DNA from: Ipomoea triloba | Taxonomy: Eukaryota > Streptophyta > Magnoliopsida > Solanales > Convolvulaceae | Assembly (NCBI RefSeq): GCF_003576645.1 | Contig: NC_044925.1 | Coordinates: forward strand, 21,458,772 to 21,522,771 | Direction: 5' to 3' | DNA length: 64,000 nt | Part shown: in pieces, positions 37,692 to 49,194 of the stretch | Numbering within the stretch: the first letter of the stretch is position 1 | Layout of the letters: each line of letters opens with the position of its first letter | Notes under the pieces: model-generated | The model's database searches: none | Seen by the model: only the letters and a program-made list of their open reading frames with translations | Told to the model about the DNA's origin: nothing | Position numbers and translations under genes: made by a program

Positions 37692-38263
37692 TATCAATAA
37701 ATAAATTAAGAAAATTTGCACCTTTTGGTCCTTGAGTTATATCCAAGTTTTGACTCAGGGCTCAGCTATGAGCAAAGTGGCTAGTTTGGTCACCAATGTT
37801 AGGTTTTTGTCTCAGCTTGATGAAAAACCCAAAAACATTGTATTATTGGAGGGATAAAGTAAGAAATTCACATCTTATTCTCCCTATATAGAAACCACTT
37901 CCACATCATTATTTTTCACTTAAATTCCTAGCGTCCTATTTCAAGGTTCTTCAACTCCAAAAGCATTTCAATAACCCTCGTATGACTCGTTAGGAAATTG
38001 AGTCTCGTATAAGAAACCTGAGACTCAATACAAACAAAGGAACACTTGATTACAGTTTTTAGGTGTGCGAAACACACTATCATAAAGGTTTATGATTTCC
38101 CTTGCTTTTATGAGAAATTCACCAAGGGAGTAACTATATTTTTCTTTGAAGTTACTAAGGGAGTGACTTTAAATTTTTTGTATGTAAAAATTAATTCATA
38201 AGCTTTGAAATAACTTAATCAAGAATCGTATGTGCTGACAACATATAAAAATTAATTAATTAA

Positions 38264-38267
<4 letters not shown>
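37692..38267. other. non-genic spacer
   Basis: No gene. It contains a CACCTTTTGGTCCTTGAG-type dispersed repeat fragment at about 37718-37850. Confidence 0.4.
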
Positions 38268-38294
<27 letters not shown>

Positions 38295-38310
38295 CTATAT
38301 ATATATATAC

Positions 38311-39814
38311 TAACAATCCAGTGAGAACCATATACCAGTGAGTACTTAAAAACCAATCCTGGCCATCCAATAATTAAAATGCACGGTTGAGATTGGGTGT
38401 GTGTCACCCCAAATTCGTGCATGTGATGGGAGAAAAATAACGCAACTACAAGTGAGGATGACAATTTAGTCATGGGAATAATGTTTAATTCCTTGATAGC
38501 CATATTTAGTCATGGGTATAATGTTTAATTCCTTGATAATATAAAACGCACATAAATCCAACCCAGAATGCACCGATCACCCTTGCCATTAAAAAAAAAA
38601 AAAAAAGATCTGCACACGTAAACTCACTCTACTACACGCATTTCGCTACACACGCTAATGCACACCACAAAACGGTCTACACATACAAGACGACACTGAA
38701 ATGCACACCTCACCCTAAACGTATATTCACATATACTGATCAAACATTAAATTTGACATATAATATTGGTTGCATTTAAAATGCACATACCACCTCCTGC
38801 AATTAAAAAAAGATACGCACACGTAAAAACATTCTATTGCACACATTTCGCTACACATTTTGATGCACACCACAAAACGGCCTACACACACAAGATGACA
38901 TTGAAATGCACACATCGCCCCAAACGTATATTCACATATATTGATCAAACGTTGAATTTGACATACAATATTAGTTATATTTAAAATGCACAAACAATCA
39001 ACCTAGAATGCAGAGACCACCCTCATCCATTAAAAGAAAAATGCACACATAAAAAGATTCTGCTACACACATTCCGCTACAGACTCTATTGCACACCACA
39101 AAACGCACACAAGATGACAAAATTCAAAATGATCTGAAGATGTCTAAAGTTGGTTTTCTCCCCCTCATTTTAGAGGAATATAGAGGTCTCAATCTAACAC
39201 AAAATCGATCAATAATTAATTTAAAAATTAACGAGTTAAGGTTTAAAAAATTGCACCCAATAAAAAAATTAATCTGATAATCCAAAATTAGCCTATCAAT
39301 CTTCTTTCATATGCTTGATTGTTTAATAAATTTGTATTTTCATTTATTTAAAAAAAAAAAAAAGATGTGTGAAGTAGGTTGTAAAGAGTGGTTAGTTGGG
39401 ATTTAGCACATAAAGAGATAGGTAGAAGTAGGGACTAGGGATGCACCACTAGAACAAATAAATTAAATGGTACGAAATGACATAAAGTTTGTATATAGTT
39501 AAGCAGACCAGTAGATGGGAGTTGAGTAAATTGGGGCAATTCAATTTCTGATTTCTTCAGGGTTTTGGACTTGTGGGTCACCTACAAAATAATGCACATA
39601 TGACATACTTACCAATAACATTTGGTTCTTAATTACAAACTTGTTAAGTGCATGCAACATATATATAATGGAATCATTCTAATTGGTCTCACTCATACTT
39701 ATAAAATTCTCTGATCTCTTCTTAAGTGTCAAGTACAATTAACGAAAAAAAATTAGTCAAGACCTTGTGGTCTAGTGTTGCCCAGTTGCACCCCCATATG
39801 GAAGGATATGGGTT
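38311..39814 (+). repeat. 1.5-kb direct duplication, copy 1 (probable assembly overlap)
   Basis: Matches 39875-41378 at a constant offset of 1564 with no difference noticed. It is preceded by a TA run, as is copy 2, and ends inside a SINE (39761-39814) exactly at the N at 39815. Non-coding. Confidence 0.85.
38560..39112 (+). repeat. about 0.21-0.23-kb tandem repeats rich in GCACAC
   Basis: Three successive units start near AATGCACCGATCACC (38569), AATGCACATACCACC (38779) and AATGCAGAGACCACC (39007). Each contains TTTCGCTACACA (or TTCCGCTACA), GCACACCACAAAACG and, in the first two, ACGTATATTCACATATA. The array recurs at 40124-40676 in the duplicated copy. Confidence 0.7.
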
Positions 39815-39815
39815 N

Positions 39816-39873
<58 letters not shown>
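39816..39873. repeat. (TA)n microsatellite after N
   Basis: The TA run begins directly after the single N at 39815 and leads into copy 2 of the 1.5-kb duplication. In copy 1 the equivalent run (about 38268-38309) is shorter and interrupted. Confidence 0.9.
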
Positions 39874-39874
<1 letters not shown>

Positions 39875-41378
39875 TAACAATCCAGTGAGAACCATATACC
39901 AGTGAGTACTTAAAAACCAATCCTGGCCATCCAATAATTAAAATGCACGGTTGAGATTGGGTGTGTGTCACCCCAAATTCGTGCATGTGATGGGAGAAAA
40001 ATAACGCAACTACAAGTGAGGATGACAATTTAGTCATGGGAATAATGTTTAATTCCTTGATAGCCATATTTAGTCATGGGTATAATGTTTAATTCCTTGA
40101 TAATATAAAACGCACATAAATCCAACCCAGAATGCACCGATCACCCTTGCCATTAAAAAAAAAAAAAAAAGATCTGCACACGTAAACTCACTCTACTACA
40201 CGCATTTCGCTACACACGCTAATGCACACCACAAAACGGTCTACACATACAAGACGACACTGAAATGCACACCTCACCCTAAACGTATATTCACATATAC
40301 TGATCAAACATTAAATTTGACATATAATATTGGTTGCATTTAAAATGCACATACCACCTCCTGCAATTAAAAAAAGATACGCACACGTAAAAACATTCTA
40401 TTGCACACATTTCGCTACACATTTTGATGCACACCACAAAACGGCCTACACACACAAGATGACATTGAAATGCACACATCGCCCCAAACGTATATTCACA
40501 TATATTGATCAAACGTTGAATTTGACATACAATATTAGTTATATTTAAAATGCACAAACAATCAACCTAGAATGCAGAGACCACCCTCATCCATTAAAAG
40601 AAAAATGCACACATAAAAAGATTCTGCTACACACATTCCGCTACAGACTCTATTGCACACCACAAAACGCACACAAGATGACAAAATTCAAAATGATCTG
40701 AAGATGTCTAAAGTTGGTTTTCTCCCCCTCATTTTAGAGGAATATAGAGGTCTCAATCTAACACAAAATCGATCAATAATTAATTTAAAAATTAACGAGT
40801 TAAGGTTTAAAAAATTGCACCCAATAAAAAAATTAATCTGATAATCCAAAATTAGCCTATCAATCTTCTTTCATATGCTTGATTGTTTAATAAATTTGTA
40901 TTTTCATTTATTTAAAAAAAAAAAAAAGATGTGTGAAGTAGGTTGTAAAGAGTGGTTAGTTGGGATTTAGCACATAAAGAGATAGGTAGAAGTAGGGACT
41001 AGGGATGCACCACTAGAACAAATAAATTAAATGGTACGAAATGACATAAAGTTTGTATATAGTTAAGCAGACCAGTAGATGGGAGTTGAGTAAATTGGGG
41101 CAATTCAATTTCTGATTTCTTCAGGGTTTTGGACTTGTGGGTCACCTACAAAATAATGCACATATGACATACTTACCAATAACATTTGGTTCTTAATTAC
41201 AAACTTGTTAAGTGCATGCAACATATATATAATGGAATCATTCTAATTGGTCTCACTCATACTTATAAAATTCTCTGATCTCTTCTTAAGTGTCAAGTAC
41301 AATTAACGAAAAAAAATTAGTCAAGACCTTGTGGTCTAGTGTTGCCCAGTTGCACCCCCATATGGAAGGATATGGGTT
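39875..41378 (+). repeat. 1.5-kb direct duplication, copy 2 (probable assembly overlap)
   Basis: Second copy. It runs on into the complete SINE at 41321-41468, whereas copy 1 stops inside that SINE at the N. Confidence 0.85.
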
Positions 41379-41468
41379 TGAGCCTCAGTGGAGGCATTGT
41401 TGACTGATCTTGCGCTTCAGTAGTTATGAACAGATACAACAGAGTCAGTAGCACTAAAAAAAAAAAAA
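41321..41468 (+). mobile_element. tRNA-derived SINE
   Basis: A box TGTGGTCTAGTGTTGC, B box GGGTTTGAGCCTC, then a body with CAGTGGAGGCATTGTTGAC and TAGTTATGAACAGATACAAC, ending in a 12-base poly(A). The same body occurs on the minus strand at 15569-15705, and relatives lie at 42384, 45382 and 46711. Confidence 0.8.
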
Positions 41469-42383
41469 CGAATCGATCAAGCATCAATCAGGTCTTATGT
41501 TTAAACGGCTCAATTCCCTCATACTTGAGCTAATGCATACCTTTTGGTGAAATAGAACATTTTTACCTATAATTTCTATACGAGAAGAGGTTCAGATCAA
41601 ACTCTCGATCTCTCTTGGACGAAAGTGTACGGCTACTCATGCCAACCAAGCTAGTTACTGTTCATAATCTTTTAATAAGTATATAAAATAGCAATCTTAA
41701 GAAGTTAGCAAGTAAAGTTCAAAGCATGCATGGTTAGTTGTAGTGAATGGTCAAAATTGGAACCTTCCTAACTAAGAATAAAATAACCTTGGAAGCATCA
41801 AATTAACAAAAGAAGATTTCAACAAGCTGTGTCTAAATCAATAATTGGGTTTCAAAATGAATAAAGATAGAAATTAAAAACCAATCAATTATTGTTTAGT
41901 AAGTAGTGATGACTTGTGCAGGCAGGCTTCAAGGTCAAAGGTTCTTCTTCCTACATGTTCAATTCTGCTTTGTTTCATATGCTGTTTGGTTAGGAATTAT
42001 TGAAGTACACAAGGTTCCAAGTGCAAATAAATTAGGAAGGGAAAGCTGCAAAAAATGAAAAGGTCAAAAGCAGTACATCTTTATTTTAAAAATTAAAACA
42101 AAAAACAACCACCAAACATGTCTGTTGTTTGGAAAATTTTTCTATTGTTTTCACTTTTTACACTTTTTTTTTCTTTTTTACCTATTCCCACGGTTTATCA
42201 TTTTCATTCTCCAAAAAGTGTACCCCACATGTGAAAATTTTGTAAAAATAGAAAAGAAATTAAAATGGTAGATATACTGTTATACTACTCTCACCAAGTG
42301 TTTAAACTTTTGATTCTTTTTTTTTTTCAATTTATTATGTATGGATATTTGGTATTTTGGTTAATTAAAAGCTTAAGTTTTGA
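41469..42383. other. non-genic spacer
   Basis: AT-rich, with no gene and no classifiable repeat. Confidence 0.45.
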
Positions 42384-42458
42384 CCAAGACCTTGTGGTTT
42401 AGTGATACCCAGTTGCACTCGCATATGAAAGCGGGTAGGTAAGTAGTACTAAAAAAAA
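42384..42458 (+). mobile_element. internally deleted SINE
   Basis: Starts CAAGACCTTGTGGTTTAGTG with the same A box as the SINE at 41321, jumps after the tRNA-like half to AGTAGTACT and an A-run. The B box and body are missing. Confidence 0.6.
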
Positions 42459-42746
42459 TGACTTATGTTTTGAATAATTTAAATAAAATATTATTTTATA
42501 GTATACTATACTAAAGTTGAAATGTGTATACTTTAAAAAAAAAAATCAAGACGGGAAACCTCTGTACATAAAAAATCCCCGTAGTGATGGGGATGGAGGG
42601 TAATTCCCCATCCCGTAAGGGAATGAATTCACGGGCGAGGATGGGGACCCCATTCTTCACTCTCGCCCTTCCTCGTTGTCATCCCTAAGTACATGTAGAA
42701 TTAATAGAAAAAATATTTTATCAATTTTTTCAAATTTCTCCCCCCC

Positions 42747-43026
42747 NNNNNNNNNNNNNNNNNNNNNNNNNNNNNNNNNNNNNNNNNNNNNNNNNNNNNN
42801 NNNNNNNNNNNNNNNNNNNNNNNNNNNNNNNNNNNNNNNNNNNNNNNNNNNNNNNNNNNNNNNNNNNNNNNNNNNNNNNNNNNNNNNNNNNNNNNNNNNN
42901 NNNNNNNNNNNNNNNNNNNNNNNNNNNNNNNNNNNNNNNNNNNNNNNNNNNNNNNNNNNNNNNNNNNNNNNNNNNNNNNNNNNNNNNNNNNNNNNNNNNN
43001 NNNNNNNNNNNNNNNNNNNNNNNNNN
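42747..43026. other. assembly gap (280 N)
   Basis: A run of 280 N. The left flank reads TTTTTTCAAATTTCTCCCCCC and the right flank TTTTTTCAAATTTC followed by 21 more C, so both sides may be the same locus and the true gap may be zero or negative. Confidence 0.95.
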
Positions 43027-43286
43027 TTTTTTCAAATTTCCCCCCCCCCCCCCCCCCCCCCTTTTTTTTTCAATTTAAAATACGCATTTCTAATTTTTCA
43101 TCTTCCATCTTTTCGAATGAAAATAAATACTTAAACAAATTAGTAATGTGATATTTTCTTTTAAATATTTTTTAGTACATTTACGTGGAGAGGATTTAAA
43201 TTAGGGAAAACAACATTTTTATTCTTGAATTATTTCACTTTTGAAAATTTAGTGTATGTTAATTTATTTTTTTATTTTTTTTTGGG

Positions 43287-43505
43287 TGGTGAGGAGGGGG
43301 GATATCCAGCGAACAGAAGAAAATCAAGCAGACATCCAGAGAGCCATCTTGACTCTATCAGCCTCAAGAATACCTATGACAACTTCCGGTGGGCTCTGGA
43401 ATTCAATCCAATCATAGTTTCGTCTCGGTCCCAATTTCGCTATCATATCACCGCACAGTTCAGGTCGCAAGATATGTGATCCACATGCACGTCCCAGTCC
43501 TCCGA
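43287..43505 (-). pseudogene. LINE RNase H C-terminal remnant
   Basis: On the minus strand a segment reads ADMIAKLG, with a two-base frame break just before it, then PRRNYDWIEFQSPPEVVIG and ILEADRVK. This resembles the end of the RNase H domain of plant L1-type retrotransposons (N-x-x-A-D-x-x-A-K-x-G, then a W-x-x-F-x-x-P-P tail). The frame is broken and the reverse transcriptase is absent, so it is a dead fragment. It is GC richer than its surroundings. Confidence 0.6.
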
Positions 43506-43531
43506 AATTTAATGTATGTTAATTGATTTAA

Positions 43532-43534
<3 letters not shown>

Positions 43535-43576
<42 letters not shown>
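43535..43576. repeat. (AT)n microsatellite
   Basis: A run of about 21 AT units. Confidence 0.9.
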
Positions 43577-43579
<3 letters not shown>

Positions 43580-43983
43580 GCTTAATTTTTTTTATTATGT
43601 TACACTTTCAGTCTCTAGTGTTATATAATTATCAAACTCCATTAGCAAACTCTTTTTTATGAGGTTATTTTTTTTCATTTTGAATCAATATTCATGATTA
43701 TAGTTTCATTTTCTCCATGTGAAAATTAATGAATATTGATTCTAAATGAGGTTTTTTTTTTTTTTTTCCATTTTGAATCAATATTCATGAGTATAGTTTC
43801 TAAATGATAAAGATAATCTTATATGTTAATGGAGTTTGACAATTATATAACATTAAGGGCTAAAAGTGTAACATTTTGAACAATTATATTAAGAGGCTAA
43901 CTTTTTCAATTAACTTACCAAAACCAAAATTTCAAAAGCGAAATAATTCAAAGATCAAATTAAAAGTGACATTTTTTCATTGA

Positions 43984-44743
43984 GGGTCTATTTGGAAACC
44001 CGAAAGTGACTTCTGAAATTCATTTTCTGAATTTTCTTGTGTTTGGATATTCAAGAAAAATCTATTCAAAGGAAAATATCCATTATAGTCAAAGCAAAAA
44101 ATTCTAATTTGGTAGAAAATGTCTTTCTAGATTTTTAGTCAAAAGATATGTTCTGAATTCTTTATTTTCCAGTATTTATCTTCGATCTCTTACCTCTCTT
44201 TTCAAGTTAGTTTCCGGATTATTATTATTACAACTATCACCACCACATCACTATCACCCCTACCACCACTATAACCACCATAATCACCACTTATTATTAT
44301 TACTAGTACTTTGTACGGGTGATGCGCGAAAGTTCATGCCCAATATTAAAACATTAATAAATACAAATAATTAAAATTTATAATTCGAATTATACATACA
44401 CAAATAATATATGTATTTTATACACACACATATGTAATTTACCATTAATAGAAATTTAAATAAAAAATACAATCATTAAATTAATTATATAATGATTTTA
44501 ATAAAATGATAATTAAAGAATAGGAAAAAGATATGATAGATATAAGTGTATGGTAATAACGATGGAGTTAAAAAGTAACGGTGTTATAAGTAGTTGTGTA
44601 TGACAAGAATAAAGTAGAGACAATTTTGTCTAATAACTTTGAAGTGTACAACATTTAAAACAAAATTTATACATTTATTAGCATAGAGAAAGAGGGACAT
44701 AAATTAAGGTTATAACCTTGATTGAGACTTATTATGTTTTTAG

Positions 44744-44782
<39 letters not shown>

Positions 44783-44855
44783 ACACATAATATATTCATT
44801 TTCAGGAAAATAAACCAAATAAAAAAATGTAATTTCTTAACTTTTGACCAAACAG
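43984..44855. mobile_element. Tourist-like MITE split by a Helitron
   Basis: The left end GGGTCTATTTGGAAACCCG and interior CATTTTCTGAATTTTC/TTTTCAGGAAAATAAACC match the Tourist-like group elsewhere in the window. The right end is not sharp (near GACCAAACAG). The middle is interrupted at 44303-44744. Confidence 0.45.
44303..44744 (-). mobile_element. short non-autonomous Helitron, 442 bp
   Basis: On the minus strand the 5' end TCTAAAAACATAATAAGTCT follows host A, and the 3' end is CTAG before host T, with a decayed hairpin (CGCGCATCACCCG) seven to ten bases inside. It sits in an ATT microsatellite (44745-44781 continues it) inside the MITE at 43984. Confidence 0.6.
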
Positions 44856-44867
44856 AAAAGGCAAAAA

Positions 44868-45306
44868 TTTGTGTGAGCCCATCTCACCATGAGACGGGTC
44901 GGGTCGGGTCGAGTCAAGATGCAAGTGTAACACTTATATGAACAAATGTCATACTTATATGCTCAAATGTAATACTAATCATGAATAAAAATTTTGTTAC
45001 TTATAAGGGTAAATGTAATACTTTTAAGGGAAAATACAATACTTTTACATTTCGATTTAAAAGTATTACATTTTTCCTCAAAAGTATTATATTTGCCCTT
45101 ATAAGTAAGGAGCACTTGTCAACATTACTTATTATGAAAAATGTATTACTTTTTCTCTTATAAGTAACAAAAATTGTATTCTTGATTAGTGTTATATTTG
45201 AGCACATAAGTATGACATTTGCACATATAAGTATGACATTTGCATGGTGCTTTGACCCGACCAGACATGTCTCACGAATAAGAATCCGTGAGACGGTCTC
45301 ACACAA
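44868..45306. mobile_element. GTGAGACGGTCTCAC-type inverted-repeat element, copy B
   Basis: Begins TTTGTGTGAGCCCATCTC and ends GTGAGACGGTCTCACACAA. It has the same internal order as 3011-3450 (GTAATACTAATCATGAATAA, ACATTTCGATTTAAA, TTGAGCACATAAGTATGACA). GGGTC is repeated three times near the left end. Confidence 0.65.
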
Positions 45307-45381
45307 GTGTGACCCAACAGAAAAAAGATTGTTTTCTTATCTTCAGTCAAACATTAAAAAATTAAATTATTTTTCTTTGAA

Positions 45382-45478
45382 TACAACTAACTATTACATT
45401 GTAGTATCTGTTCATGCTCAAACTCATGACTTTCCATATGGGAGAGCCACTACTCTGCCATGTGAACACACGGTGTTT
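45382..45478 (-). mobile_element. SINE fragment
   Basis: Contains TTACATTGTAGTATCTGTTC and GGGAGAGCCACTACTCTGCC, the complemented body and tRNA-like head of the SINE family at 46711. It lacks part of the body and the B box. Confidence 0.55.
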
Positions 45479-45868
45479 GGCATTAAATTATTTTTCTAAA
45501 ATTTTTTTTCTGAAGAATATTTTCTAAGAACAATGTTAGCCTTTTGCAGCCGCCAATGGGCTCTGCAAACTCAAAAAGGTATTTTGGGCTAATCAATGGA
45601 AAGCCCATACAAATAGTTGTTTCACTTGTTTGTCTGATTCTCTCAACCAAAAAGCCTACAACATCATAGTAACATGGCAAGAGAAATTCTCAAATTCTAC
45701 TTCTATTTTTTACTTTATATGACATGCTATGTCTTAATTGCTTAATTTAATAGAGGGCCTTGATATTTATTCATTACTTTTTTTTTCTTCTTCCAATCAA
45801 ATTTGAAAATAAGTGGGAGTAAAAATTGGGAGTATAATTTTTCGAGTACATGAAGTATTTTTGGGCAA

Positions 45869-46217
45869 TTATACTATGGATGAGAGTCCACCTTGCATTG
45901 TGAATCTTGGTTTAAAAATAACATTCAGATTTTGTACATGTAGTTGACACATTCTGTACCTGTAAACAAATTAAAGGCACATCATATGGTAATTATAGAC
46001 ACATAACATGATAACTACATACACATAAACTATTAACTGCATATACATAATATGTTAAGGATAGACACATAATATTGTCTTTACAGTTAAAATAGTATGT
46101 ACCTGCAGTTAACAATGTTTTGTGCCCTTCAATTTGTTTACAGGTGTTAACTACATACACATAATTTTTGAACCAAAATTTATAATGCAATATAACTGTT
46201 GGTCCATGGTATAACAG
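45869..46217. mobile_element. foldback MITE
   Basis: Long imperfect arms: the left (TATACTATGGATGAGAGTCC, then GCATTGTGAATCTTGGTT, then CTGTAAACAAATTAAAGGCA) is mirrored at the right (GCCCTTCAATTTGTTTACAG, AACCAAAATTTATAATGC, GGTCCATGGTATAAC). The centre has tandem TACATACACATA words. There is no coding. Confidence 0.7.
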
Positions 46218-46710
46218 TTGTATATATATTGTTTAAAGTATACTTTGGGCTTTAACAATGTATTTACATTATAGGAATTTATATTTTTCGTCACTAAATT
46301 ATAGGGACTACGTTAAATGTAAAAATAGTCCCTAAATTATATATAGCTACAAATTTAGCTCTTATGGACAGTTCTGGTTCCAAATCAGAAAAAATAAAAA
46401 AATAATTATTATTATTTATTATTTGGTTCTGAACCGTGACCATGACTACTCAAAAGTGACAATTTTGATCCTCATATTAATAGTTTTCGTTTTGGAGCGT
46501 TCTCAACTTTCACGTGTGATCTGAATATAATGTCTTGAAACCGAGTTAATCTGGTCAGCTCGGCCTTGTTAATATATATATATAGACACACGTGCACGGA
46601 AGAAGGGAAAGAGAATTACCATAATAATTACTATAACTAAAAATTAGACAATTATATTAATAATTAATTATTAAAGTAAGTATTTTGGAAAAAAAAGGTA
46701 AGTATTATTT

Positions 46711-46880
46711 TTTTTTGTTGAATACTATTGACTCTATTACAATGTAGTATATGTTCATACATACTTCCTCAACATACTGAAGCACAATATCTCTACTGGG
46801 GATCGAACCTGTGACCTCTAACCTGTGACCTCTCACATGGGAGGGCCACATCTATGCCGCTTGACCACAAAGCCTTTGGC
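46711..46880 (-). mobile_element. tRNA-derived SINE with perfect target duplication
   Basis: A 16-bp duplication AAGGTAAGTATTATTT lies at 46695-46710 and 46881-46896. On the minus strand the element has an A box TGTGGTCAAGCGGCATA, B box GGTTCGATCCC, a body with GAAGTATGTATGAACATATA and a poly(A) tail. A 14-bp piece (ACCTGTGACCTCTA/ACCTGTGACCTCTC) just upstream of the B box is duplicated. Confidence 0.85.
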
Positions 46881-46896
46881 AAGGTAAGTATTATTT

Positions 46897-47959
46897 AGTT
46901 TGTGTCAATAATATAATACCTTAAGTATAAACATATGTATATAGATTATCATAAAAATTACACGAAAGAAGGTGAAGAGAATTACCATAAATAATTATTA
47001 GGCAATAATATTAATAATAATTATTAATTATTAAGGCATGTATATAGTGTTATAGCTTCGTGTGTGTGACTTCACCAAATAAATAAATAAATAAATAAAG
47101 CTTCGTGTGTGTGTACACTTTAGAAAAATATTCATTATTAAAATTAAGAATATAATTTAAAAAGTAAATTATTAATTATATTGCCTAATATAATTGTCTT
47201 ACTAATTGATTGATTTGATTCTTATGTTACTATAATTTGTACATTTGAAGACTTTTTATTATCAAACTAAATATTTGTTAATTTCCTTAATAATTAACAC
47301 ATCCGTAGTACTAAAAAATATTACTTTGAATTTTTTTAAATAAGATATAATATTATTAAGCACAAATAATTAAAAATAATGTGCTCACAGTACAAAATAT
47401 TTTATAATTGACTTAAAAATTAACTATTAATTTTATTGATGAATACAATTGAAAATTATTAAACATTATTTATGATATTTATTGTGTCCCGTGTAATATT
47501 AAAATTATTAGGTATAATTTAATTAAATCAAAATTATTAAAAATAATGTGTCACAGTACACAATAAATTATACTTGCCTTAATAATTAATTATTAATATG
47601 ATTATCTAATTTAAATTTACAATTATTAATAATTATTTATGATAATTATTAGACATTAAAAAAGGTATAAAAATAATAAGAAGAGGAAAGCATATAAAAT
47701 ATGCCATACACTATCTTAAATAAAAAATAAAAAATAAAAAAATAATCCAAGGTATGTATTTGCGACCCAACAACAAGAATTGCTTGCATTCAGAACAAGA
47801 AAACAGAAAATTAAAGTATAAGCCAAAACAAACATACAAATATCATCTACAATTGCAACAACAACAAGAAAAGAAATCATAGTAATATACTTCAAGGAAG
47901 AATATGCTTATGACTCATGGAATCACAAGGCATGCAAAATATAGTTCAAACTAGCACTA
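46897..47959. other. non-genic AT-rich spacer
   Basis: No gene. GCTTCGTGTGTGTG is repeated at about 47055 and 47099, separated by AAATA repeats. ATAATGTG(C)TCACAGTACA is repeated at about 47379 and 47541. Confidence 0.45.
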
Positions 47960-48223
47960 TTAGCGAACAGAGCTTTCGACAAACTACTCGTGTTCGGGCT
48001 CGACAAACGTTCGTTTATGTTCGTTTATTAAGGTAAACGAACATTAACAAACGAAATTTAGAGCTTGGTTAATAAACGAACAGAGTCTGAACAATAGTAA
48101 GCTCGCTTGCTAAGTGTTCGTGAACAAGCTCGATTGTGTTCGTTTAGTAGTGTTCGTGAACAAGCTCGTTTGTACTCGTTTAGTAATGTTCGCGAACATG
48201 TTTATAAACGCATATATACATAC

Positions 48224-48255
<32 letters not shown>

Positions 48256-48868
48256 GTATGTATGTATAATTGTTCGTGAACATATATTGTTTCTTGTTCA
48301 CGAACAAATGATGTTCATGAACATGTGCAGTTGTTTGGTTATTAAGTATTCACGAACGTGTTCATGAACATGTTTGTGAACGTGTTTGTTAACGTTAGCG
48401 AACACGTTAACGAACACTAATGAACGCTTAACAAACGAACACGAACAAGATTTTCAAAAACCTTAACAAACGAACACGAACACTGACGGTAATAATGTGT
48501 TACCGGTATCTTTTATTATTAATGTTTGAGTACAGTGCAGTACAAAATGCTCAATACAGTAAAGGGTTCTAGTCCAGAAAATGTTCCGTGTCTCCGCATG
48601 TGTTGTGAGCGCCCTTTTATATTCCTGAGCGCAACGTCCTATCTTAAATGCGCAGTAATGGAGTGTTAATGCTGAGGAGCCGTTAGAGTACCATTGGAGT
48701 GGAATGTTGAACGTCTAGTTTGAACGTCCGTTCATTGTCTTGTCCTTGGGTGCTGCCCGTGGTTCCGGGTCGGGTGCCCAATTATCCTGTCAAACACGAA
48801 CACTCCAAAATCCTTAACAAACGAACACAAACAGCCTCCGTTCGTTTATGTTCGGTTCGTTAACAGCC
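47960..48868. mobile_element. palindrome-rich GTTCGTGAAC element
   Basis: Dense in GTTCGTGAAC, GTTCGTTTA and TAAACGAAC words in both orientations, so it can fold back extensively. A variable AT core (about 48210-48267) lies in the middle. The right part is interrupted by the solo LTR at 48484-48792. This repeat type is widespread in eudicots; its superfamily is not assigned here. Confidence 0.6.
48484..48792 (-). mobile_element. solo LTR, 309 bp
   Basis: A perfect 5-bp duplication AACAC flanks it (48479-48483 and 48793-48797). On the minus strand it starts TGACAGGATAATTGG, ends TATTACCGTCA (TG...CA termini), and has a TATAAAAG box about 180 bases in, followed by the expected downstream region. 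No internal retroelement sequence adjoins it, so it arose by recombination between two LTRs. The family is unknown. Confidence 0.8.
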
Positions 48869-49194
48869 TTACTTCAAACATAAATTTTATACATATCAAA
48901 CTCATCTTGTTGAGAATCAAAAACAATAATATTGTGAAACTTAAAAATAAAATAAAAATAACAGAACTCCTGCTACCTCCTTGGAGACCAGCGTTCTCCC
49001 CCCCCCCCCCTCGACCTTCAATTCATGAGACGAATGGAGGAGGGTGGGGGTGGCCGATGTTTTTTATTTTTAAGTTCTTTAATTTAAAATTTATTAAAAT
49101 AATTTTTAAAATAAAAATTAAATAAAATAGTTGGTCACTGGTGACTTGGCCAAAAAATTGGTCAGAAAATTTAATAGCAGGATCAAATATGATG

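Noticed and set aside
41321..41400. Possible tRNA gene (A and B boxes)
   Set aside because: No cloverleaf or CCA-end structure; the boxes continue into a SINE body and poly(A) tail shared with other copies. Same reasoning for 17478, 26190 and 46711.
42676..43134. Open frame running through the N gap
   Set aside because: It exists only because N is read as an unknown residue; there is no sequence evidence.
45001..45306. 101-codon minus-strand open frame in the GTGAGAC element
   Set aside because: Repetitive AT-rich translation of a dispersed repeat; the related copy at 3011-3450 has no equivalent open frame.
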